From the NCBI GenBank assembly GCA_937934355.1, contig CALGZY010000014.1, forward strand, positions 1 through 12,451: a DNA stretch of 12,451 nt, in the 5' to 3' direction. The DNA is from an uncultured Collinsella sp. Its GTDB lineage: Bacteria; Actinomycetota; Coriobacteriia; Coriobacteriales; Coriobacteriaceae. The notes below the pieces were generated by a model, which saw only the letters and a list, made by a program, of their open reading frames with translations, searched no databases and was not told the DNA's origin. Made by a program: the position numbers and the translations under genes. This document shows, piece by piece, positions 9,501 to 12,451 of this stretch. Numbering within the stretch: the stretch's first letter is position 1; each line of letters begins with the position of its first letter.

Positions 9501-12319
9501 AAGAGATGGTTGAGCTGGAGCGTGCCCAAGTCAGTACGGGTCTTGGAGGCGTCGTCTATATATGCTGAATCGTTTTCTTGATAAAGAGCCATGCGGTTTA
9601 CGCCCGTGTCCGCATAGATAGTAGCCAGCTTGTTGTCGCGCTTGCCACCGTCCTCGACATAGCGCAAGACGGTCTTGGCACCTTGCGTCGTCTTGTCATA
9701 GCGCATATGCATCCAGTTGTCCGTAGGACTTGTCGGGCCCCATGTCAGGCTTCCGTTGGCGTCAACGGCCGCACTCTGCAGCTTGCCCTTAATGTGCGTA
9801 AGCGTGTTGTCGATGGAATCGGGAGAGCCAAACTGCGTCAGGGAAGCAATCAGCGAACCCGGGCCGCTCATGCTGAGCACACCGTCGCCTTTCTTGCCGG
9901 CATCCACATACACACCCGAATCGTCCACGATTACCTTGGTGATGGTGTTGTTAATCTCATGGCCATCCGGGCTTGCAGACTCACGCAAGTAGTACGTGCC
10001 CTTGATAAGGGGCGCATGATTATTCGAATCGAGCGGGAAGCATGCAGCACCCTCAATGTCATACGGATAGGTCATGCCATTTGCCTTCACGGTGTCATAC
10101 GGCTCGGCACCGGGCTTGATGGCATACGTGCTGGGGCTATTGCCAGTAACGTCCTTGGCCTGGTACAGCTGAAACGTCGCGCCGTTCACGGGCTTGCCCA
10201 GGTCGTCGACCTTCTGCACAAACAGACGATTCTGGACGTTGGTGAGGTGGATCACCGTAGAGAACTGCCTGTTTATCGTTTGATATTTGACCATAGAGGT
10301 GTTGCCGATGGTTGCCCCCGCCAGAGACGATGCAGTGGTGTGATACACCGCCACGGTATATTCGGACTGGGACTTATCTTCCAACATGGCGGCGTACTTT
10401 TCGATATCGCCGGGCAGCAACCTGACCGTCACCACATAGTCGCCCTTGGTGTTGACGCCAAAGACGCTCGTGTCCGCCGATTTAGCAGCCTCGACCGCGC
10501 CCTCAATGCCGTGTTTGGAGCACAGCTTATAGCCATCGAGCGGGTTGCCCGTGACCGGCGTCCACGCGTCTTCGCTTGTGTGTTCCTCGCCCGCACCGGT
10601 GAGCTTGAGCACGACGGCAAAGGTCGTGCCCGAGCTAATGGGGTTATTCTTATTGTCTTTTGTTTCTTTATTAAGAGAAATGGTCTCCTTGGCAGCCAGA
10701 TAGCCACCGTTCAGCCACATGCGGCTGCCCGTCCATTGCGTTGTGCCGTCGGCCATGGTGACCGTCGTTTGCGGTGCAACCACCACACCACCCGAGCCAC
10801 TCGCCGCAGCTTGCTTGTACTGCAGGTGCAGCTCGCCTGGCGTTGCGGTGGTCGACGAGGTCAGGCTCGAGCGGTACCCCTCGGGCAGGCCTGTCTCTTT
10901 GAGTACAAAGTAGTCGTGCCCGTCGGCATGCTGGTTATCAAATGAAAGGACGGAGCCGTCCGACTTCAGAAACACCAGCTGGCCCTTATCGTCCGTCGTG
11001 CCCTGAGCGATGGGATCGCCCTGCGCCTTCCAGTTGGCATCCGACTGATACAGAGCAAACTCGGCACCCTGGACTGCCTCGCCGTTTTGGTCGACCTTCG
11101 CGACCTCGGACGACGGCAGGGTGGTGAGGTTGAACTTAAGTTTCATGTTCGATGCGCCCGCGCCGCGCTCCAGATAGAAGAAGCTCAGTGTGTGCTTGGT
11201 GCTGTCGCTGAAGGTGTTAGGGGAGTTAATGGAAAAGTTGGAGACATCCGCACCGGCGGCTTCGTACATCGCCCTGATGGTGGTGTCTTGAATGGTCTTT
11301 TCGGGATCATTTGCGTTGTCGACATGGCCGACATGCACGTCGCCGGTGGCGAAGTTGATCTTGAGCGTCGCCTTCTCGTGAATGCCACCCAGATCGCCCA
11401 CGAGTACGCCATCGATGTACACCCAGACGTCGTCGTCACCCGAGAACTCAAAGACCATATCCTCGCCTTTGGTGGTCTTGCCACCGTTAGGCTGGACAAA
11501 CTCCGTGGTCATGGACATGCCAAAGTGGTGGTTAAGGTTCGTGCTTCCATCAATGATCTGCTTAGGGGAGAGGCTGTTGCCCATCTCATCAAAAACCTTT
11601 TCAGCCGAGTCAAAGGGGAAGAACTGGCCCAGATTGGTTTCGCTACTCGCATCGCCCTTATATACGCCCGCCTTATCGTAGACGTCAAAGGAGTTGGTCG
11701 TGGGGTTATACACGGCATAGTTACCGTCAGAGCCGTACGAGTCGTAGACGTAATAGCCATTCTGGAGCTGGAAGAGGCCTTTCACGTCGTTGTAGACAGC
11801 CTTACCATTCTGCTTATCGTTATTAAAGAGATAGGCCAGCGATTCATCGGTGCAATCGCCTTTCGTGCCGTATGAGGTATAGGTGCCGGCGTTGATCGCC
11901 GGATAGCCATTTACCAGCGTGTTCTTTACAAAAGAAAGGCGTCCAAAGCCATCAATGACGCTTCTGCCCGTCCACCTGTTAATGCCCGTGCCGGCACCAC
12001 CATTGAACTTGAGCTGGTGATCTTTGTTGATGCCAGTGTTGTTATTGCCATTCTTGTCGTTTATGTTGACGGACTTATCGTTGTCGCCGTTCACGACCCA
12101 ATAGTCGAACAAATTGACCGTAGTGCCGGTGGGATTCACCGTCTTCACGATGTGGTTGCTAAAGGGAACTGTCTGGTCGGCCGACGCACTCGTCGCACCA
12201 AACAAGAGTGCACACGCCGCCAGCGGGACGGCCAAAACCCTCAGGACACGCTTGGCGGTATTGGTTTTCTTGCCAAAAGGCTTTAGCATTTCTCGAGCTC
12301 TCGCACACACGCGATTCAT
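362..12319 (-). CDS. Giant LPXTG-type, multi-isopeptide-domain surface adhesin (about 3985 aa)
   Basis: A secreted, cell-wall-anchored stalk protein, probably an adhesin. The sequence shows a signal peptide (residues 1-47), a fibro-slime/PA14-like head (about 48-397), two SpaA/CnaB-like domains (about 398-507 and 694-838), two unassigned modules (508-693 and 839-951), three DUF5979-like domains, fifteen FctA/Spy0128-type isopeptide domains, two DUF11-like domains (about 2403-2664), a Pro/Gly/Ser linker and an MPDTG sorting signal (3950-3954). I chose the ATG at 12319 because GGGGAGG lies 6 bases upstream. The frame opens five codons earlier at a TTG (12334), which has no such site. The frame is intact with no frameshift. 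Sortase anchoring and internal Lys-Asn cross-links are family knowledge; binding to host or microbial glycans is inference. No sortase or partner pilin is in the window, so pilus assembly cannot be judged. The gene appears monocistronic, ending just before the SRP RNA. Base composition varies strongly along it. Confidence 0.97.
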   Translation of the reverse strand: MNRVCARAREMLKPFGKKTNTAKRVLRVLAVPLAACALLFGATSASADQTVPFSNHIVKTVNPTGTTVNLFDYWVVNGDNDKSVNINDKNGNNNTGINKDHQLKFNGGAGTGINRWTGRSVIDGFGRLSFVKNTLVNGYPAINAGTYTSYGTKGDCTDESLAYLFNNDKQNGKAVYNDVKGLFQLQNGYYVYDSYGSDGNYAVYNPTTNSFDVYDKAGVYKGDASSETNLGQFFPFDSAEKVFDEMGNSLSPKQIIDGSTNLNHHFGMSMTTEFVQPNGGKTTKGEDMVFEFSGDDDVWVYIDGVLVGDLGGIHEKATLKINFATGDVHVGHVDNANDPEKTIQDTTIRAMYEAAGADVSNFSINSPNTFSDSTKHTLSFFYLERGAGASNMKLKFNLTTLPSSEVAKVDQNGEAVQGAEFALYQSDANWKAQGDPIAQGTTDDKGQLVFLKSDGSVLSFDNQHADGHDYFVLKETGLPEGYRSSLTSSTTATPGELHLQYKQAAASGSGGVVVAPQTTVTMADGTTQWTGSRMWLNGGYLAAKETISLNKETKDNKNNPISSGTTFAVVLKLTGAGEEHTSEDAWTPVTGNPLDGYKLCSKHGIEGAVEAAKSADTSVFGVNTKGDYVVTVRLLPGDIEKYAAMLEDKSQSEYTVAVYHTTASSLAGATIGNTSMVKYQTINRQFSTVIHLTNVQNRLFVQKVDDLGKPVNGATFQLYQAKDVTGNSPSTYAIKPGAEPYDTVKANGMTYPYDIEGAACFPLDSNNHAPLIKGTYYLRESASPDGHEINNTITKVIVDDSGVYVDAGKKGDGVLSMSGPGSLIASLTQFGSPDSIDNTLTHIKGKLQSAAVDANGSLTWGPTSPTDNWMHMRYDKTTQGAKTVLRYVEDGGKRDNKLATIYADTGVNRMALYQENDSAYIDDASKTRTDLGTLQLNHLFTTATGVQYTDRRVARLQVTKTVTADDGLTAPTKDANDKDLTFTFKFTLPGSQEGYEAHVFDASGNAVGNSFKLRNGDTHSIKAGETIRVYDLKQGDSYSVSELTTKGEESSGNVLASIVNTVTGSADESVLPAGFSLVNRKVGGEKQSGTGNTITGKIAALVDGKIPASNTLEFINNYSANRVTLDAQNGLSAKKVLEGRNWADGDTFTVQLTADDGVPMPGVAKSKVATVELTEKTRTATFGDITYRKPGTYTYTISEVIPGSDARADGISYSAAVYTATVVVEDNHAGALVVKSVKMVQECDDAGVDTKTDVAGKGATFTNRYDTHEHSIIIHAQKNLTDNAGTFPLAQNTFDFKLEGVGGYADASAVFSLDTVDKNMAAPMPQGTEGNTATVGNNADGTVTWPAISYTAKADAGRAYVYKFAENPGSVTSMTYDGSVYYAVVRNAEKGAGIQTSIEYYKITEDGSVKQLDTNVTPSFTNIYSVDPTSATLQGQKTVSGRDWNQDESYTFNLAAATDDASATGLGKTTAKAVTDGAVAIGTNQAVANAPASGRVASFAFGAEAAPTVTFNRAGTFSFNITEDAARDGQAGMSMDKHTARATVVVTDLDESGNHTGKLRVSSVTYANTGASDADKAVTDKAAFTNAYHASGTFGGVTVSKTLEGRASAAGQFTFTATGLWHNGVQTSVDGSEASLSNTAAGAGVPGTVVSASGAEKLFARELTEQDLGRTFAYRIHENQPAAAGYTYDTGYTGDAIVLVKVLARKNDPAKLYTVTTVLKGAGVTELLGDGADASALTDEKIVQLKQDSTTYVQQYDASEVGVTTPTVSFVNRYTASLDYGAAGGLQIEKTLTYPKDATIFGSPKSTFRYIVKPADEISASKVGISTDGKVFETANVEADAPKTVSLIPAGGLTFTQDDAGKTFTYTVSEIDDKATDYTYDKTVHTVKAVVADNGDGTLRVTTAVSKQVDGKDELEGQWIYPSGATSTGVATVKFKNTYTVTEAATYTPSVTKVVAGADAPGKFTFAMTAADDATKAAINGKLITGSSMSADNSYVEKRQTKEGLKDGEHYQVNFSKLTFNKPGTYKFAINELAPNGGLGEWTYDEHTYTLTITVTDEGGKLVARDDGTTGSEGFIFTNRYRTSTSYELQGGLEIVKTLNGHDLHAGMFGFTVTGKDDASIEKLNKLLRADEGKLTVTNDEPQADGTSHTGILGGLTFATKDAGKTFTYKVVENDGGKGGYTYDSTYWKVEIAVKKRDNGSLYTVTTAKHYDAKNVELSADAKFSSESGTAKAQVSFTNSYIAKGTFEGLAAEKVMDSRDKIEADQYTFDLYAEKADGELVWMDEGKTQASDNGIATVDFGKVNFKLGNAAGESNEQTIDLAGAVNDGIATKRHNADHTTTYSFNLVAKERLANLPEGVRPVDTSATCRVLLEVTDNNDGTLTPKVTYRNGTEKGKIVFHNTRDKVKTIGTVAKPDVDIDGQLLSVGDSYVYTINWVNAETDADGNLVSANVTVTDELPTGVVFEAFEGKNADKGTASGQSLTWNLGEQPAGSHGSVRVRVKITEDAVKDAQSAVGTINNTATVWVDNKSYTGTTTNYVPKKSESDAQDSNESGVALGDELTYTIGYKNTEGASATVTITDAVPAGTEFVEFAGDHKDAGSKDNDGNLTWTLKDVPAGKEGAVQFKVRVTEDAFKSGGASGDISNQASVAVGNNPAVKTNTTTDQVSDGRLTLSKTVTAAEGITAPNKAFTFKVLLYQADGTTPLAGTFAYAGRPSGTNGTYVSGQIKSGDTIVLKDGGSVTVTLPTGAHYEVQELDSKGELMTSEDGFAVVDKANPQKGTVGQATQVGFTNVYSVESTKVESAFKVQKKISGRNWMTSDAFTMTLTAQGEAPMPKGAKDGVSTIELHKDAQVGNFGTIEYTKPGTYTYVIAEQPGDETSLTFSKATYRATVTVTDNGAGKLLAKTKIAQLTDDAGDAAERTVEAAIFTNTAKTGSLTVKKTVVGGDSQREFGFTVALTDGDGEPVSGTFGKGENAVTFADGKTTFTLKDGGEKTIAGLPVGARYTVTEDAAEGYTTAVNGADGSKAEGAVNEDGATVAFTNTYGTATEGRDVSTAGLFTKALKGRDWAEGDSFQFALTGEGGAPMPEGSADGSKTVSVTAAAGTKAGDRVAFDFGSIRYTLNDIKDAGFAEVGGKRVRAKTFTYTVREVRLDDGSAIAGVDYDGHVATMTVAVTDDGSGNLTATTPAIAQASGGDFVNTYTTELDYSARAGVRLSKTLSGRAMEAGQFAFTVTADAETAAKLGLKTGGDAYAVAAADDGEADLVDLIGGAAGSDVKFTDADAGKTYSFTVTETKLGGEGYANDTAPRTVTIAPAYDAATGKLTVTTTVAKNGVEVACSEVSTADDAAATPAPVTVAFENSYEATGTLGGEGNVAINATKTLAGRAAAAGEFSFSVRDARGDVVATATNQASGDGEAAGLAFSPIAYTTDTLEQMVADGTATKADDGSWSIPYTVSEDTAALPAGVTAAVSSFGITVKVTDNGKGGLDVAVAYPEGSDGMLSFVNGYGTNEATVDLAGTKTLALSQAGLGLAQADIAGKYTFKIEPLDGAPAPVDASGKTVTEATNDAAGNVELGLVTFKQPSDLDDAEIDGGGLRTKTFAYRVSESGSVDGVVNDATATRTFTVKVVEDTNAGTLAAEVQPAEDTPEGKGAFEFTNTYGVNPTPSSVTDQITVSKMLEGRDLAEGEFEFQLVEIAADGSESVAATGRNAADGTVALSPVTYTAPGTHSYELREVAGTAGGVTYDKATYRVRTTVTDAKNGTLAIKHELVDAEGNAAGDTSATFTNGYEAAPVTLKLGAAKVLKGAKLKAGQFSFELKSQDGKVMSTAKNAADGSVTFDALTFKQAGTYTFTVSEVDDGQAHVTYDKAVHKIVVTVGDEAADGTKTGYLSAKVSYEGDANVPPVFTNSYAENPGTPGTPENPGTPGGGSGSGSDNGSGGSSGGDGSKGGMPDTGDRSLPVEALGAMAGIGALTVAGGAVLYRKRR
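593..3187 (-). repeat. Second stalk array: six FctA/Spy0128-type isopeptide domains
   Basis: Six domains, k to p, about residues 3044-3909. Their lysine strands are FTKALKGRDW, LSKTLSGR, ATKTLAGR, GTKTLALSQ, VSKMLEGRD and AAKVLKG. Candidate Asn residues are 3199, 3360, 3505, 3657, 3786 and 3907. The period shortens toward the wall, the last two being about 129 and 121 residues. All six retain the Lys, Glu (YTVREV, FTVTET, YTVSED, YRVSES, YELREV, FTVSEV) and Asn. The DNA here is the most GC-rich of the gene, with several 60-base stretches above 70 percent GC. Confidence 0.9.
3188..4324 (-). repeat. Mixed block: DUF5979-like, FctA-type, DUF5979-like domains
   Basis: About residues 2666-3043. 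DUF5979-like domain 2 has RLTLSKTVTAAEGITAP, YEVQEL and FTNVY (Asn2792). It is followed by one FctA-type domain (KVQKKISGRNW, PMPKG, KPGTYTYVIAE, Asn2930). DUF5979-like domain 3 follows, the shortest at about 112 residues (SLTVKKTVVGGD, YTVTED, Asn3042). The first DUF5979-like domain of the protein (952-1118) and copy 2 share the TVTA-x-x-G-x-TAP opening, suggesting internal duplication. Confidence 0.75.
4325..5110 (-). repeat. Pair of DUF11-like domains separating the two stalk arrays
   Basis: About residues 2403-2665. Copy 1 has GDSYVYTINWVN, VTVTDELPTGVVFE, SLTWNLGEQPAGSHGS and INNTATV. Copy 2 has GDELTYTIGYKN, VTITDAVPAGTEFVEF, NLTWTLKDVPAGKEGA and ISNQASV. This pattern (G-D-x-x-x-Y-x-I, then V-T-D-x-x-P-x-G) is the DUF11 / conserved-repeat surface domain. 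The two copies are clearly related but diverged. They lie about 60 percent of the way along the protein and interrupt the isopeptide arrays. Confidence 0.85.
5111..8965 (-). repeat. First stalk array: eight FctA/Spy0128-type isopeptide domains
   Basis: Eight diverged tandem domains, a to h, about residues 1119-2402. Each starts with a lysine strand (AKKVLEGRNW, AQKNLTD, GQKTVSGRDW, VSKTLEGR, IEKTLTYPK, VTKVVAG, IVKTLNGHD, AEKVMDSRD). Each carries a Tyr/Phe-x-x-x-Glu strand such as YTISEV or YTVSEI, and ends in an F-x-N motif. The candidate isopeptide Asn residues are 1263, 1422, 1586, 1772, 1937, 2079, 2239 and 2401, so the period is about 142-186 residues. All eight keep the Lys, Glu and Asn. 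Two styles mix: one with 'GRxW...PMPxG...KPGTYTY', and one with 'AGxFxFTVT...DAGKTFTY'. In Spy0128 such residues form a covalent Lys-Asn bond that stiffens the domain. Confidence 0.9.
8966..9466 (-). other. DUF5979-like isopeptide domain 1
   Basis: About residues 952-1118. It opens with LQVTKTVTADDGLTAP, then FTFKFTLPG, a SVSEL strand with the likely catalytic Glu, and closes with EFINNY (Asn1116). It is longer than the two later copies because of an insertion around VGGEKQSGTG. It caps the first stalk array. Confidence 0.65.
9467..9805 (-). other. Unassigned module after CnaB-like domain 2
   Basis: About residues 839-951. It is marked by LTWGPTSPTDNWMHMRYD, TVLRYVEDGG, TGVNRMALYQEN and LQLNHLFTTATG. 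It has unusually many Met, Trp and His for this otherwise Ala/Thr/Asp-rich protein. I know of no named domain for it. It sits at the boundary between the adhesive tip and the repeat stalk. Confidence 0.5.
9806..10240 (-). other. SpaA/CnaB-like domain 2
   Basis: About residues 694-838. It starts with FVQKVDDLGKPVNGATFQLY and carries YYLRESASPDGHEIN, a match to the 'E-x-x-x-P-x-G' CnaB signature. It is longer than domain 1 because of an insertion around the TYAIKPGAEPYD stretch. It ends near IDNTLTHIKG, which may supply the isopeptide Asn. Confidence 0.8.
10241..10798 (-). other. Unassigned module between the two CnaB-like domains
   Basis: About residues 508-693. It contains GSRMWLNGGYLAAKETISLNKET early, one Cys (YKLCSKHG), YVVTVRLLPGD in the middle and YTVAVYHTTASS later. 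It is beta-rich by appearance and ends in TVIHLTNVQNRL, which resembles the terminal Asn strand of the isopeptide domains. I do not recognise a named family. It may be a divergent isopeptide domain. Confidence 0.5.
10799..11128 (-). other. SpaA/CnaB-like (prealbumin-fold) domain 1
   Basis: About residues 398-507. It begins with VAKVDQNGEAVQGAEFALY, in which Lys408 is the likely isopeptide lysine, and contains YFVLKETGLPEGY, in which Glu475 is the likely catalytic acid. This is the standard start and 'ETxxPxGY' hallmark of SpaA/CnaB domains. It links the head to the stalk. The partner Asn could not be placed confidently. Confidence 0.85.
11129..12178 (-). other. Fibro-slime / PA14-like N-terminal head domain
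   Basis: About residues 48-397. The first part (48-200) is rich in Asn, Gly and Tyr with little recognisable signature. The second part has NHHFGMSM, then FEFSGDDDVWVYIDG with the aspartates at residues 295-297, then GDLGGIH, and HTLSFFYLERGAG near the end. This is the signature I associate with the fibro-slime domain family, a relative of the PA14 fold. In PA14 lectins adjacent aspartates hold calcium that binds sugar, so a carbohydrate-binding tip is a reasonable inference. The ligand is unknown. There is one Cys in this head (in GDCTDES). Confidence 0.85.
12179..12319 (-). other. Sec signal peptide of the giant adhesin
   Basis: Residues 1-47. There is a long basic n-region (many Arg and Lys between residues 3 and 27), a hydrophobic core around VLAVPLAACALLFGA, and an ASA|DQ cleavage site after about residue 47. 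A long charged n-region is common in very large Gram-positive wall proteins. The mature protein would begin DQTVPF. The exact cleavage residue is a reading by eye. Confidence 0.9.
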
Positions 12320-12325
12320 GAAGGC

Positions 12326-12332
12326 CCTCCCC
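12326..12332 (-). promoter_or_regulatory. Ribosome binding site of the giant adhesin
   Basis: GGGGAGG, 6 bases before the ATG at 12319. It matches the anti-Shine-Dalgarno core and decides the start over the TTG at 12334, which overlaps it. Confidence 0.88.
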
Positions 12333-12362
12333 AATCCATGAGGACGTCAAGCAGCGATTCGC

Positions 12363-12392
12363 TATATATGTGTGTCGTCCCCATCGATGCAA
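12363..12392 (-). promoter_or_regulatory. Candidate promoter of the giant adhesin
   Basis: On the minus strand TTGCAT (12392-12387) and TATATA (12368-12363) are 18 bases apart and would give a leader of roughly 35 bases. The -35 match is weak (3 of 6). Its end overlaps the palindrome CATCGATG (12382-12389). A second AT-rich box, TATATT at 12397-12392, has no good -35. The placement is tentative. Confidence 0.4.
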
Positions 12393-12420
12393 ATATACGC
12401 CCCATTACAGTCTGAAATAG

Positions 12421-12442
12421 GCCATCGATAAAATTCGATGGC
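12421..12442. repeat. Perfect inverted repeat GCCATCGA-N6-TCGATGGC upstream of the adhesin
   Basis: Eight-base arms with a 6-base AT spacer. The half-site CCATCGA recurs at 12381-12387 within the palindrome CATCGATG near the candidate -35. It could be an operator, or the hairpin of a terminator for a gene beyond the right edge. Neither strand shows a good T-tract right after it, which favours a binding site. Confidence 0.55.
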
Positions 12443-12451
12443 GAGCATTCG

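Noticed and set aside
11840..11900. Single Cys in the head (GDCTDES), considered as part of a thioester adhesin domain
   Set aside because: There is no typical Cys context or identifiable partner Gln pattern of thioester domains, and the fibro-slime signature explains the region better.
362..12319. Phase-variable tracts or CRISPR-like direct repeats inside the gene
   Set aside because: I saw no long homopolymer or short tandem repeat that would shift frame. The repeats are diverged protein domains of 110-190 residues, not spaced identical DNA units.
12332..12334. TTG as the translation start
   Set aside because: It overlaps the Shine-Dalgarno sequence itself and has no upstream site. The ATG at 12319 has ideal spacing.

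Overview
The window is almost entirely one gene. A single minus-strand open reading frame (12319 down to 362) encodes a secreted, sortase-anchored surface protein of about 3985 residues. A signal peptide at the N-terminus, an MPDTG sorting signal at the C-terminus and a GC-rich, Gram-positive-style sequence suggest a high-GC gut actinobacterium. The architecture resembles giant adhesins of Coriobacteriia such as Collinsella. That genus assignment is recognition of style, not something proven here.

Layout, read along the minus strand from the right edge. Positions 12335-12451 hold a short upstream region with an inverted repeat, a weak promoter and a strong ribosome binding site. The protein then runs in this order: signal peptide; a fibro-slime (PA14-like) head; a SpaA/CnaB-like domain; an unassigned module; a second SpaA/CnaB-like domain; another unassigned module; a DUF5979-like domain; eight Spy0128/FctA-type 'pilin isopeptide linkage' domains; two DUF11-like domains; a short mixed block (DUF5979-like, FctA-type, DUF5979-like); six more FctA-type domains; a Pro/Gly/Ser linker; and the wall anchor. 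Eighteen of these domains keep the Lys / Glu / Asn pattern expected for internal isopeptide bonds. The likely picture is a long, stiff, protease-resistant stalk carrying a possible sugar-binding head away from the cell wall.

A hairpin just after the stop codon probably terminates the giant gene. It abuts the promoter of the signal recognition particle RNA (ffs, about 282 to 158, minus strand), which is recognised with high confidence from its conserved apical loop, its long helix and its U-tract terminator. Beyond it (1-157) there is no convincing gene, only a large 21-bp-arm inverted repeat that pairs fully only as a plus-strand RNA. No sortase, second pilin, tRNA, CRISPR array or transposase lies in the window. 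The SRP RNA is a housekeeping neighbour with no evident functional link to the adhesin, except that its product helps target exported proteins.
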